Of a stretch of DNA of 64,000 nt, positions 21,554-33,014 are shown in pieces. The stretch's first letter is position 1. Every line of letters starts with the position of its first letter. The position numbers were made by a program, and so were the translations under genes. The notes beneath the pieces were generated by a model. It was not told the origin of the DNA. It saw only the letters and a program-made list of their open reading frames with translations, and did no database searches. The DNA comes from Anthonomus grandis grandis (lineage: Eukaryota > Arthropoda > Insecta > Coleoptera > Curculionidae), in NCBI RefSeq assembly GCF_022605725.1, contig NC_065551.1, positions 6,262,001 to 6,326,000 of the forward strand, written 5' to 3'.

Positions 21554-24500
21554 AGCCATATTTTAGCGAGTAAGCGGCTATAAGCGTCTTTAAGACATCT
21601 CATTCGAGTCATGACATCACCGTATAAGGAAGGCGCTTTAAGCGTTTGTTAGCGGTCTCCCGAGACCGAATAAACTCGATATGTCCAAGTCAAAGAAAAC
21701 CTATACAAACAATAATAAACAATAAATGTAGACCACAGGGGAAAAAGGATGAGGGTCCAAGAAACGAAAAATTGAGATAGACACGCCAAATCGCGGAAAA
21801 AATCCAGTATTTTACGTCTATTATACCGTACCGAGGAAAACAAATGAGATGACCATATAAAGTGCGTTTTGGTATATGCCATACATATACCAAAAGATGA
21901 GAGTCCAAAAATTCCCCACTCTTAAAAAATCTTGTATCCTAGTAAATTCGGGCGTCAACAGGAAGCAGTTTGCTTTTGCTTTTAAGTGCGGTAATGTGAC
22001 TCGCGAGTTTTTGTCTGCTTCACGTATTTTTCACGGAATTTTTAAGATGGAGTGTGAATCTTCAAGCGTTACTAAAAAAAGGCCAAAATTAGGTCGCGTT
22101 TTTCACTCGTCAAAAAAACTAAGATTGCAAACACATGAAACTGGTAGCAGTTGTAATTGTTCAACGTTAAAATGTTTTGAAGTAATTGGTGTTCAAGACC
22201 GTTTGGCGATTATTAAAAACTTTAATGAAATAAAATCCTATAATGAGCAGACCTTATACTTGGCAGGTCTCATTTTGCATGAGCCAGTTAAAAGACGGCG
22301 CCAAAGAAAAGCTAACGATGAAGATGTAGTTTATCACTCATTCTCCTACAAATATAAGGTAAGTTGTATTATTGTTCTAGCTCATTACTTGTTTTATAAT
22401 AGTACAATTTCTTTCAAGGTTCGAGTAATGCGAGATGGAGCCAAAGAGATTCCTGTTTGCTACAAGGCAATGCTGTCGTTACATGGAATATCAGTGAAGC
22501 GCATTCAAAACATCCAGCAAAAGCTTGTTAAAGACGGACATGTTGGTGAAGATAGTCGTGGTCGACATTCCAATCGACCAAACAAGTTACACCAAGAAAC
22601 CACTAATGCTGTCTATGCTCATATTTGATCATTTAAAGGTAGACAGTCACACTATAGCCTTCACAAGTCGAAAAAAACCTACCTACCAGAGGAATTAAAC
22701 GTTAAGAAAATGTTCCAAATGTTTAAGGAATTACATCCGACCAGATCAATTTCATATGAGTCATATCGTTCTATCTTTGTAAACAAATTTAATATTAGTT
22801 TCGGTTACCCGCGCAGTGACACGTGCAGCAGGTGCGATGAATATAAAGCAAAAATTGCAGATCCTTCACAGGCTTCAAACCTTGCTACATTACGTGTGAC
22901 AAATCAACTTTACCTTAAGAAGGCAGAGGCTTTTTATCAAAGAAAACGATCCGATCGCAAAAGAGCTCAACAACACCGCCATATTGAAGCTACTGCTATG
23001 GATTATCAAAAAAACTTGCCACTGCCAAACATTAGCACTAATGACGTATACTACAAACGACAGTTATCGTTCTACTTATTTAATATTCACGTTTTAGTCA
23101 GTGGTGAGGCATTTTTTTATACGTACACAGAAACCGCCGCAAAAAAGGAGCAGACGAAGTTGCTTCTATGCTGTTTAATTACATACTCAATGAATTGAAT
23201 CCGAAGTTCAAGAACTTGTGATTTTTTGTGATTCGTGTTGCGGACAGAATAAAAATTATACTTTGTTTCGAATGCTTCATTATGTTGTACATAAAGTAGG
23301 CCGACTTCAGTGTATAAAAATGGTTTTTCCAATTAGAGGACATAGCTACATGGAATGTGATCGTAATATGGGCTTAATCAATTCCAAAGCTTTTGTCGAA
23401 CTTCCTTTCGGTTGGAATGATCACATTCGAAATGCCCGCGTTAAACCAAGTCCCTTTAAAGTAGCTAGCTGTGAAGATCAAGCGATTTTTCGAAGCTGGA
23501 CTGATCATTTATTAGAACTATTATGTAACCAAATGTCCCTTTGAAACCCGCCCAATCAGAGAACTGCTCATAAAAAAAGAAGAGCCCAGAATGATCGATC
23601 ATCGTGATTCGTACAATGGAGGCTTTATTTCAAGCGTCGTAGTGCCTACAAAAAAAAACTGGGAACTACCACAAAAGGAAAAGCGAGAGGAAAAGCAGCC
23701 AAAGGCAAATTAAAAAATGCAGACAATATAGTTGGTATATTAGATCTACCTTCAGGACAATTCGAACTTCCAAATTTCAAATATGAAAACAGGATTTCCA
23801 TCAATGCTAAGAAATACCAAAACCTGCAGGATTTAAAACGTTTTTGTAGTGTCGAAGTTCATTTTTACTTTGAAAATTTAAATGTAACTGAATAAAAAAT
23901 TTTTGGACCTTTTTTTTTTTTTTCCTGATTTTGTGTACATAACCATAATGAAATTTTTTTCTAGATGCTTATGTTAAAAAATTAGTAGTTTTAAACTCTT
24001 CAAATATTCAGTCTTCAAATATTGATATCAATTTTTTGATATTTTTCTAGAGTAGAAGCATTATATTTCTTAGTATTAGTTTTAATTTATTTAATATTAA
24101 TGTCTCATATACATTAACAGTTAAGACATCCAAACCAAATAAAAATGCAGAAAATAATAAATTATCAAAAGAGCGAATAGATTTGCAAAAAAATACAGTG
24201 AAGAACGTAAAGGTGAGGTTGCGCGGATATTTTTTTTAAATTGATTTTTTATTAGTTTGTGTTTATTTCTGTGTGAAAGACAATATGAGTGAGGTTATGT
24301 TTACGCCAGTAACTTTTTTGTTTATTGTATTTCCTCTTGATCTGATCCTTAAAATGTATGGAATCGGATTTAGACTCAAAACGTTTTGAAAACTTAGCCA
24401 AATGGGTGTTTTCATGGTTTAGGTCAGTCTCCAAAGCGAATGCAATACCCATGAAAGGTATAGCTAATATTTACTAATATTTAGACTCTGACAGCTGTTA

Positions 24501-24594
24501 GACATGACGTCATTCAAGCGCAACCATATGATAACGTAACGCTTAAGACATTATAAGGCAACCGAGTAAAACGCTTACTCGCCAAAATATGGCT
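21554..24594 (+). mobile_element. TIR transposon with DUF7869-type protein
   Basis: The ends are inverted repeats: AGCCATATTTTAGCGAGTAA at 21554 and, read in reverse, AGCCATATTTTGGCGAGTAA at 24594, followed by looser inverted similarity (CTTAAGAC blocks). It lies inside a mariner-like element whose coding sequence flanks it on both sides. I see no clear target duplication. It carries one interrupted gene (22047-23895). Confidence 0.75.
22047..23895 (+). pseudogene. DUF7869-type transposon protein, interrupted
   Basis: A likely start is the ATG at 22047 (MECESSSVTKKRPK), though the frame is open from 21876. A 60-bp intron (22359-22418; GTAAGT...TTTCAAG) sits in phase and contains no stop. Domain landmarks are TLYLAGLILH; RGRHSNRPNKLHQETTNAVY; SHYSLHKSKKTYLPEELNV; FGYPRSDTCSRCDEY; IFCDSCCGQNKNYTLFRML; and IRGHSYMECDRNMG. 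The D-x-C-x2-QNKN and HSYMECD motifs mark a family common in insects and other invertebrates, which I believe is labelled DUF7869. A TGA at 22626 replaces a probable Arg codon, a one-base shift occurs near 23150, and another near 23540, so it is dead but recent. Confidence 0.7.
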
Positions 24595-25109
24595 TGGTAA
24601 CGTGACATTTTGTTTCAAGTAGCCGTATAAAAAAAATCCACAGGTGTCCAATTGTTAGGCCTTGGCGACGACCAATCCAGCGATTAGGGTAAGTATTAGC
24701 GTTGATTGAATATTTGGGAAGATACGCAATCCTGTGTTAAAAAATGTACCCGGTCGACTATCGGATTGCCGTTCAGTTTCGTGTACCGGAAAATCTAGGA
24801 ATGATTTATTTAAGCTGCGTGACTTGGCTTTTGGCTTCTTTGAGTCAGTTTTTCAACAACGCTGGAATCTCCGGTTACGCATTTGAATTTTATACGGATG
24901 AAATTTATGTTTTTTAAGTAGCGTTTTCACCGTACAGAAGATACATCACACGTGTCACCAACTGTCGAAGTACACTGTTGTGGATCTCTTACCATAGGTG
25001 CTATAATATCCATCTGTCTTTGTTCTGGATAGCTGGGACGCCCTAAATTCTTCCTACTGGCAACACTAACCGTCTCAGATCGAAATCGAGTCTTAATTAC
25101 ATATTTAAA

Positions 25110-26250
25110 TAATAATATTGATACAAAACATTTTTATTTTTCGATATTTATTTTTATTTGAAACACATTTTATAAATAAACCAAAACTAACTAATATCTT
25201 TTTTGACAATATAGAATAATAAATTATTAATACTTAGTAAGCGCGCCGTTGTTCTAATTACAGCTTGCAAACGTCGTGGCATACTTAAAATTAGGTTTCG
25301 GGTATATTCTTCGGTCATTTGGTCCCACGCGTCATCTATCTTTAGGCGTAATTCATTCTGATTTTTAAACCTAAAGTTATCTTTATACATATATTTAGCC
25401 ATTTTATCCCAAACGTCTCCAATTAGGTTGATATCAGGGCTTTTCGAAGGCCACGGTAAAACTTGAATCCGTCTTTCGTCTAGATAGTTTTGAACTATAC
25501 AGGCTGTATGTATAGGGGCATTATCATGTTAGAAGATAAAATCTTGCCTATAGACTATACCAACCGATGGCATCATAACATTGCTCAGAAAATGGAATAT
25601 CCTAAGGCATTAAGTCTTCCCTGCACTATTTGACAAACGCCTGGTCCTCTAAAACTAATCCAGGCCCAAACGTTTATACTAAAACGTCCACTTTGATTAG
25701 TCTTATATCTTTCATCATATCTGGTATTAGAAGGCCTGTAAACGCGAATTTTGCCATTATTGCACGATTGAAAGGTTTTTTATCCGAAAATATTACCGTT
25801 TCCCATATGATGTTTTGGTGTGCATATTGATGGGCAAATTCTAATATTCTCTGTTTGTTTGCTTCAGTCAAACATATTTTATTTGTTGCACAACTTTTAA
25901 TTTCCGAATTTATCCTACTATGAGCTGTATTAGCAGAACCAGGAAAATGCGTGTCTTCTTTCGCCTTTATTGCTGTTTCAAACGGATTGTTTCTTAGAAA
26001 GCCAACTAACTCTCTATCTTGAATGTCGTTTGAAATTTTTGGTCAACTAGAACCTGGATTTCTTACAATAGGTCCATATTCTGCAATTTAAGGCAAAATA
26101 AGCTAAGGAAACGGTATTTTTGCTAATGCCCAATTCTTCTGCGATTGTTATAAAAACTCCATCCATCAAACGAGTGGTATATTATCGCTCTTTGTTGAGA
26201 AGATAATGCAGGCAATTTGAAAGAACGATTTTGTTGACGCGACTGTCACA
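25110..26250 (-). pseudogene. Tc1-like transposase (DD34E type), decayed
   Basis: Minus-strand reading from about 26230 holds an HTH (SFKLPALSSQQRAIIYHSFDG). Then come RILEFAHQYAHQNIIWETVI and FSDKK (first Asp), HDNAPIHTACIVQNYLDERR (second Asp), and SPDINLIGDVWDKM. In Tc1 the last block is SPDLNxIExxW; here the catalytic Glu is Gly. The second Asp and that position are 34 residues apart, the DD34E spacing. The end at 25402-25187 reads IDDAWDQMTEEYTRNLI. It is inactive by substitution and by stops. Confidence 0.8.
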
Positions 26251-26274
26251 AAATTAAATTAACTTTTACTTTTT

Positions 26275-27420
26275 TTTTTACCCTCCCCATATTTGCATTG
26301 CAAAGTTTTATGGACTCTGGGCATGGGATATCTTTATAATTTTTAGGTGCCTTATCCTACCTCTTGCAAATATCTAATTTTCTTTCAGCAATAAAAGCGA
26401 CCAATACCGCTTTGTTATCAAACCATTTTTTATAACCATTTTAGGGTTTTAATTTGTTATTACTTTTCAGTTTTACCCCAGCAAATCTGTTTACGCCAAT
26501 TGTTCCTTCTGCAATTATAGATTAGCTGTATAAACATTGACAAAAATTGTAGTTTGCTAAAATAATTATCGAAATAAAAACCATGGACTTTACTTTTCAT
26601 TCTTTTGGTTAACTGCATAACAGTCCCAGCTCCTTATCCAAATGGAGAATATATATCTTTTATTTAGTTCCCTTGGTATATGATAAAGTCGTAAATCACT
26701 TTGGCCTGCTAAAATCCATAGTTTAATCCCCTACTTTTTAGGCTTATTTGGAAAATATTGTTTGATATTTAGTTGCACTTTGAAAGGAATAACTTGTTCG
26801 TCCACAAAAAGATTTGTTTCTAATTCAAGTTCCAAACAACGGTTTCTAATCGCATTGTGAATATTCCTAACTTTCCGTTAACGATCTGGATTATCATCCT
26901 CTTGCTGTAATATCATCTAAATGTATTGTACTGCGCAATTTTGAGAATCCGTTAAAAGTTATGTTATCATGTAATTTGAGTCCAGTACATCCTTGATCTT
27001 GAAAATTTTAGATCACCCATGACAATATAAATCGCTTCATTTCTTCTTTGCATGTTGGGGAAAATTGAGCATGGTTTTTTTGGTTTGCATACAAATTGGT
27101 TTTTTTCTGACATTTGTTCAAACAAGAAATCTGGTATATATTTCATACAAAAACTTCTTGGAGCAGATAATTCATGTATACCCTCGGGTATAGAAGTAAA
27201 CCATCTGATTGGTCGTGTTTGATAATGGACGCCGTTTTTTCATACGATATTCTTTTTGTCGGTAAAATTACGAAGTTTATAAAATTCCTTTCTCCTATTC
27301 GCAATCTCTTCCGCATCTATATTTTCGTTTTCTTCATGTTCTGTTTGGTCATAATTTTCGTTCTCTTCTGGTTATATTATAGACATACTAATTCAAAGGT
27401 CTAACTAAATAATTATTTTT
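26275..27420 (-). pseudogene. piggyBac-type transposase remnant
   Basis: On the minus strand it reads HNAIRNRCLELELETNLFVD then EQVIPFK, LNIKQYFPNKPKK and GIKLWILAGQS, the signature PGBD block (LxxDEQxxPFKGRxxxKQYxPxKPxKWGIKxW). Downstream are KMVIKNGLITKRYW and a decayed VxCPxxIxxYNxxMGGVD segment near 26290. The N-terminal part is full of stops. No TTAA-flanked TIRs were confirmed. Confidence 0.75.
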
Positions 27421-28228
27421 TGAAAAATATTTTATGCGTTATTCATAAAAACCATGTAACTTATAATTTTTACTTACCACCAGTAATAAACAACACTTTA
27501 TTTTATCTAAAATCATTCTTTATTATCAAATTTACGCGTGAATTTGTAAACAGTAGCGTTTGACTGCGCTAAAACTGAAATTAGAATGAAGTTTGCAAAG
27601 TCCGCCCTATCGGTAATGGATGGCGCCACATCTCTTTAATGCGTTTATTATGCATGTCCAAGCACATGCACAAGTTACTTGTTTGAAAAAAGAGGTTTTC
27701 AAATGTATAGTAAGAAATTGATGTCCATTGTAATAGACGCGGTGACTGAAAGCGTTAATAGACCAAGAGATTTAGGAGATTCTGCTATCCCAGTTTCTTT
27801 ATCGGCACGATAGTACATTAGGATTTCCACCGTAAATGAAAATATACATTTCAATTTTTTCAGCAAGGGTACGTGGAGTACTCAACTAAATAAAGATCCA
27901 AATAAAATTGCACTGAACGAAATGGCAAAGGTGTTCTCTCCTTTCGATATTCTTTGCTGTTAAAGGTATTGGTAAACCAAATAAGTTTTTGTGTAAAACA
28001 GTAACTTTTATGATAATAATGTGACATTGGCATAAAATACAAACTCTATAAACAACACACCTACGCCTGTCATTTTGCTATGGGTAGAAGGCTGAATGTG
28101 ACTATGACTATGACTTAATATTCTAAGGCCATAAAGTGGGAGCTTTCAAACGATGTTGTGTTGCATGACTCCCCTTTCTTTTTAATTTTATTTTTCAAAA
28201 TTCAGCCTTCACCTGCCTCGTAGTCTAG
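27421..28228. other. no gene seen; intron-like
   Basis: AT-rich stretch that ends in a pyrimidine-rich acceptor (TCGTAGTCTAG at 28218-28228) before the antiporter exon. No other feature is supported. Confidence 0.4.
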
Positions 28229-28831
28229 ACCAAACAGGGATGGGAGATCGAGGACAAGCCGGCCGCCACCACTTTTGAAATCTTCTGGATCATTTTCGTG
28301 CCTCTTTGGCATCACCGGAGCTCAAGTTAAATTCAGCGAGTTGGATGGAACCATCGGGTTTGGGATATTGGTGGCCGCGGTCTTGGTCCGGATGGTAGAC
28401 GTCACCGTTCTCGTAGCGATCGGATGTGGCTACAACATGAAGGAAAAGGTGTTCATCGCATTCGCTTTGATGGCTAAAGCGACAGTCCAGGCCGCTCTTG
28501 GACCAGTTACTTTAGGCCTGATCTCGGACACCAGAAGCGAAGAGTATCAACACGCGACAAAAATTATGATGGTTTGCGTATTATCGATCATGGTTACGTT
28601 TTGATCACCATCAGTGGCCCGAGGCTACTAACGAAGACGAAAATGGCGACAATCCCGGAGGGTTGGAGGAGATGCCATAGACCCTGCATAAGAGACATCA
28701 GTATCATCGATGAGGAGGAGGAGGAGGAGCGGGATGTAACTGTTAGTGGTACCGTTACGCCAGTATCTGGTGGAGTAAGTCATAGAATGGAAGTGGAAAT
28801 AAGAATAAAGTCGGTAACATGCCAAAATTAA
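28229..28831 (+). pseudogene. SLC9B/NHA-type Na+/H+ antiporter, last exon, frameshifted
   Basis: After an acceptor at 28228 the frame reads KPAATTFEIFWIIFVPL, shifts near 28305, then continues FGITGAQVKFSELDGTIGFG, GCGYNMKEKVFIAFALMAKA, TVQAALGPVTLGLISD and KIMMVCVLSIMVT. A second shift near 28600 removes about four to five residues that should read like APxGA, and the tail continues LITISGPRLLTKTKM and ISIIDEEEEEERD. The KEKxFIAxAxxxKATVQAxLGP block is diagnostic of mitochondrial/plasma-membrane NHA (SLC9B) antiporters. The usual Pro before Lys in the MPKATVQ motif is Ala here. With two shifts in one exon it is either a pseudogene or contains assembly errors. No upstream exon is visible nearby. 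Confidence 0.7.
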
Positions 28832-28839
28832 TGGCAAAA

Positions 28840-30370
28840 TTTAGCATACTACCATTAATTTTATTTGTAAATCGGGCGTAGGACGACCTAACTTTTTAAA
28901 TTCAACTTTTTCTTCAAAAGACAAAGGCCTATTTTTTAAGATATATATAATTCATTATTAATGTTATCTACATTAAACCCTAAAAAATTAAAACCAACGA
29001 TGACAAGAGATCTGCAATAAAGTCAAATAATTTAGGTACTGAAACCCGAAAGGTTGCAAACACTTAATACATCAGCTGATACATAACGCTACCATTTGGC
29101 AGGGCAACCACAGATCTGCTCACTGATCTATTGCCTGACGTCTCTTCGCGTGACGTCACATCGGGTTGCATTCAATTCGAGACCCTGCGGAAGTAAAAGC
29201 CGATTTTCAGCGTGGAACGGTTCTTATTTGGTATTTACCAATGCGATTCTGGTTTTAAACAACATAGGGGAAAACGTGACGTCACGGATCAACTGTTTGG
29301 CGTTTGGTATTTACCAATTATTACCTGGTTTTGGATAAATAAATACCAATTAGTTTTAAATTATCAAGGAGAACAAGTAGTAGTTAAGGTTGAGGACCTG
29401 GAAACGACAAGCAATTTGCTTGATAGTACCTATTTTAGATAGTTTATATTATGTTATATTTGTTACGCATACATATTTTATATCCTTTTCAATTATTTCA
29501 TAATAAAGTATTAATACGCTACTTAGTAAAAAACTACTTAGTTAAAGAAGAGATCATTTAAAATTAATTCCGGTAATAAGGTGTTTATGGTTTCACCCAT
29601 GCACATTTACATGACCATTATACATAATTTATTTTAGATCCAATAAAAGCACAATAGTTTATTCGAGAGAAAAGACTGGCTAAGGCTCTGGAAAATCAAA
29701 ATATTCGACTTCATTTTTTAATGAAACAGAAAAGAAAAAACAGAAACATAAACTCTTTGATTCCTCATTGAATTCATTTCAGCGACTGTTTCTTTAGATC
29801 AGCATTTTTAAGTGGTGGGAGAAACAATACATCATACTTACCTGTCAAAGTTGTCAACAAAAAAGAAACCGTGGTTCTTACCAATTCAACGCTGAAAATC
29901 GGATAAAGTTTAGCTACCACCAACGTCCATTCACCACACTATTTTCTCTCTGCACGCGGACCCGGCTGCCGGTTTAGCTTGGATGGGAGGTTTATAATTA
30001 TGTAGTTTAACCTTTTTATTTTTAGCAAATTAAATATTTTTAATATTATTTTCAAAAAAATAGGTAGATTCGTGCCCCTGTGCCCCCTTGCAGCAGCCGC
30101 CACTGCTATCTATGCTGAACACTGCATGAATGTGCACAAATGAAACATGAACATGAAAATTTTGGAAATCAGACGGAAAAAAATTCAAAAAAAAAAACAG
30201 AGACAAGAAAGAAGTAAAATAGCTTGATGTTAAATGTTATGAGAAAATCTCCAGTACAACGCTCCACACAGCTTAATATTTATAAGACAGCTGAATTAAA
30301 TATGAGGCACATAAGACAATTTCTCATTTAAAATAATTTTAGATGAGAAAGTTTACTCACAGTTTCTATA
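28840..30370. other. no gene; short repeats
   Basis: Contains two copies of the palindrome-like TTGGTATTTACCAA (29228-29241 and 29305-29318) and inverted copies of CCGATTTTCAGCGT (about 29201 and 29894). Near 30073-30110, on the minus strand, CAGTGGCGGCTGCTGCAAGG is followed by GGGCACAGGGGCAC, which looks like a hAT-type terminal repeat without a visible partner. No coding region is supported. Confidence 0.4.
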
Positions 30371-32176
30371 CAGTGCTTTTCTTTAATGCCCCTCCCCCCT
30401 CTCTTTATTTTTTTGAAAAGGTCAATTCAAAATATTGAAACTTGAGGTAATTGATGAATGAATACTATGTTTTAAAGCAAAATTAACAGGTGAACATTTC
30501 AAGATGGCTGCTGGACGCCATCTTGGAAAAAAATGAAATGGAAAGGGTGGTTTTGTGGCACATCATTTTGAAGCTCCTGACGAGTACTACCTGATATATT
30601 TACCTGAACACCAAAACACTGACATGCATATCTCTACAAATAATTGTTATTCTCTGCCGTATCCACACCGACAGCGATAATTTCGATAAAAGTTTGTTTT
30701 GGTTTTTTTTTTGTTGACAGTGACAAAAATATCAGCACGAAAACAAATATCATCATGCAGTTAAAATATTCGCATTTAGTGGTAGTTTAAAATGGTCAAT
30801 TTTCGTCCATTGGAAGAAAAAATCGAAGCGATTTTTATTTACGGTACGACGGGTAACTTTCACTAAACCCAAAGGATTTTCAACGATCGTTTCTCGAATC
30901 GCCCTATTTGTCAAAAATATTTACGGGAACTCGTATCTAAATTTACAACTACTGGTAGTGTAAACAACAAAAAGCCTCTAGGACGTTCGTCCATTTCGGA
31001 AGAGAAGCAAGTTCAAACAATTGTTTAGATGATAGTGAATCCCCAACAATCAACTTCCTCCGTCGCGAATGAACATGAGGTTTGTCCTTCTACTGTATGG
31101 AGACTTTTGAAAAGGAATAAGTATCATCCGTACAAAATCCAAATGGTACACTAGTTAACTGAAGATAACCCTGATCGAAGAATTCATCAGAATTCTGCGA
31201 AACTATAACGGAACCCATTGCTCGGCATCCTGCCTATCTCCATAATATTTGTTTTAGTGATGAATGTACATTTTTTCTCGACGGTAATGTTTATAGACAT
31301 AATTGTCGTTATTAGAGTGTCCTCGCATCTTCTGGAAAACTCATACTCAATATCCAGAAAAAATAAACGGTTGGGCATGGATATTGGGAAACCATATTGT
31401 GGGGCCTCTATTCATCAAACAAAATTTAACAGGGGAACTGTATTTGGATATGCTGGAAAATACTATTGACCCTCTAATCACCCAAATTGTCGAAACGAAT
31501 CCTAATCAATTCGATATGGATATTGTATTCCAGCAAAGTGGAGCTCCACCACACTACTCCAGACAAGTTCGGAACTGTTTAGGTAACAATTTCTCCGGTC
31601 GGGATTTAGTCGTCCACGACCTGTAGAATGGCCAGCTTGCTCGCCAGATTTGACACCTCTAGACTTTTATTTAAAGCAAAAGGTGTACGAAACTGAACCT
31701 ACTTCAGTATTCGATTTACGATAGACAATAACGAATATTTGTAGAAATATCGATGTTAGTGTATTTGAAAATGTTCGGTATGAAATTTCGGACCAACTGT
31801 TCTTGTGTCAAGAAGTTCAAGGCAACCATTTCCAGCATCTTCTCAATTGAATTCAATGTATTTATTCGATATATCAAGTTAAATGTTAATGTATTCAGGT
31901 AATTAATAAATGTATCACCATTTTGTAGTAGGTAAATATATTGAAATCTAGAGTTTTAAAGTACTCGTTAGGAGCTTCAAAATGATGTTCCACAAGACCA
32001 CCCTTTCCATTTAAGTTTTTTTCAAGACGGCACCCAGCAGCCATTTTGAAATTTTCATCTGTCAATTTTGCTTTAAAACATAGTATTTATTCATCAATTG
32101 CATTACCTCAAGTTTCAATATTTTGAACTGATCCGTTCAAAAAATAAAGAGGGGGGGACATTAAATAAAAGCACTG
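30371..32176 (+). mobile_element. mariner-like element with ~230-bp TIRs
   Basis: The termini are CAGTGCTTTTCTTTAATGCC (30371) and its inverted partner ending GCACTG (32176), flanked by TA on both sides. Inverted similarity runs about 230 bp inward on each side (30371-30605 against 31945-32176). One transposase pseudogene lies between them on the plus strand. Length about 1.8 kb, typical for a full-size copy. Confidence 0.88.
30792..31850 (+). pseudogene. mariner-like transposase of the 30.4-kb element
   Basis: From ATG 30792 the reading gives MVNFRPLEEKIEAIFIYG, a linker with GSVNNKKPLGRSS, the HTH-linked TVWRLLKRNKYHPYKIQMV, the first Asp in CFSDECTFFLDGN near 31255, then GNHIVGPLFIKQNLTGELYL. 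In the block that should read QQDGAPPHYS the catalytic Asp is Ser (QQSGAPPHYS, about 31533). The third Asp region (LTPLDFYLK-like) is past a frameshift at 31625. Several stops are present. This copy is inactive. Confidence 0.8.
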
Positions 32177-33008
32177 TAGGTCTTCTTAATTTAATACCTG
32201 TTGCAATTGAAACCTAGGAAATGACTTGAATTCCCTTTTGTTGTCATATTACACCAATATACAACGCGACTATTTATTATAAAGCACATAAATCTCCAAA
32301 GATTCTGATTCTGAACACTGAATTTGCATTGAACTGAATACGAGGTGTGAACTATTTGTGTTCTAGCAGAAAGGTTATTCTTTAGCTAATTTAAAACACT
32401 TTAGTAAACTCAAACACCTTGGAAGAATTGATATATAATATGAGCGCCTTATACCCATCCTCCATGGAATTAGTTAAAATCTGTAAATGTCATTTAATAT
32501 CATCCTTGAATTTTTATTTGCAAAAAGCGGCATTTGGTTTAAAATTAGCAACTCGGAGAAAGATCTCAGAGGGAATGAAGTATAGATAATCAGGTATTAC
32601 AGTACAAGCAGTTTGAACAGCCTCGTGCTACAGAAAAAAGCTATAGATATATTTTTTGAATGATTAGTAATTTAAATTCCTTCAATTAAAAACAGAATAA
32701 AATAGTTATCAGGTTGATCACACACAAAGCAATTTACAAACTAAATTACGGATACTGTTTCTACTTATTGGCTCTATCCGAACAAGTTAAGTGGAAATCA
32801 AAAGTCGTATGAAAGAAATAACATTGATTTATATAATCCAACTTTTCTAATTTGATGTTTGATCCTCACAGATCGATAATGTGTTATGGTAACTCGTCGT
32901 AACGTTTTATCTGCCTTAAATTTTGTTATGAAAAGGCCTATCCTTAAACCGCAATGTCAAGAGGGTTTTAGAATTAAAACATAACGCATAATTTAACAAA
33001 AAAATTAC
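32177..33008. other. no gene seen
   Basis: AT-rich spacer between the mariner element and the presumed transcript end of the SUN-domain gene. Nothing supported. Confidence 0.4.
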
Positions 33009-33014
33009 TTTATT
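33009..33014 (-). terminator. candidate poly(A) signal of the SUN-domain gene
   Basis: AATAAA on the minus strand, about 1.4 kb after the stop at 34392. The interval 33015-34391 is AT-rich, without transposon similarity, and would be a long 3' UTR. Nearer variant signals could also be used. Confidence 0.35.

Larger units (their letters stand above)
21062..25095 (-). mobile_element. mariner-like element split by a 3-kb insertion
   Basis: The left end is CAGTGCGGCTCTTAATTGTTCC after TA at 21062. On the minus strand the HTH part reads NLGRPSYPEQRQMDIIAP near 25040. After large losses come WTPVDFFYTAT and YLKQNVT near 24610-24640. The reading resumes beyond the insertion (21554-24594) with ESIFDLRQIIIDACRNIDVA near 21500-21550. 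Much of the catalytic core is missing on the right-hand side, so the copy is old. Confidence 0.65.

Noticed and set aside
21876..21908. ATG at 21876 as the true start of the DUF7869-type protein
   Set aside because: The frame is open there but the peptide before MECESS has no conserved feature and overlaps the terminal region; the ATG at 22047 is more plausible, though not proven.
30073..30110. A complete hAT element ending here
   Set aside because: The sequence looks like a hAT-type terminus but I found no partner end or 8-bp duplication, so only the possible terminus is noted.
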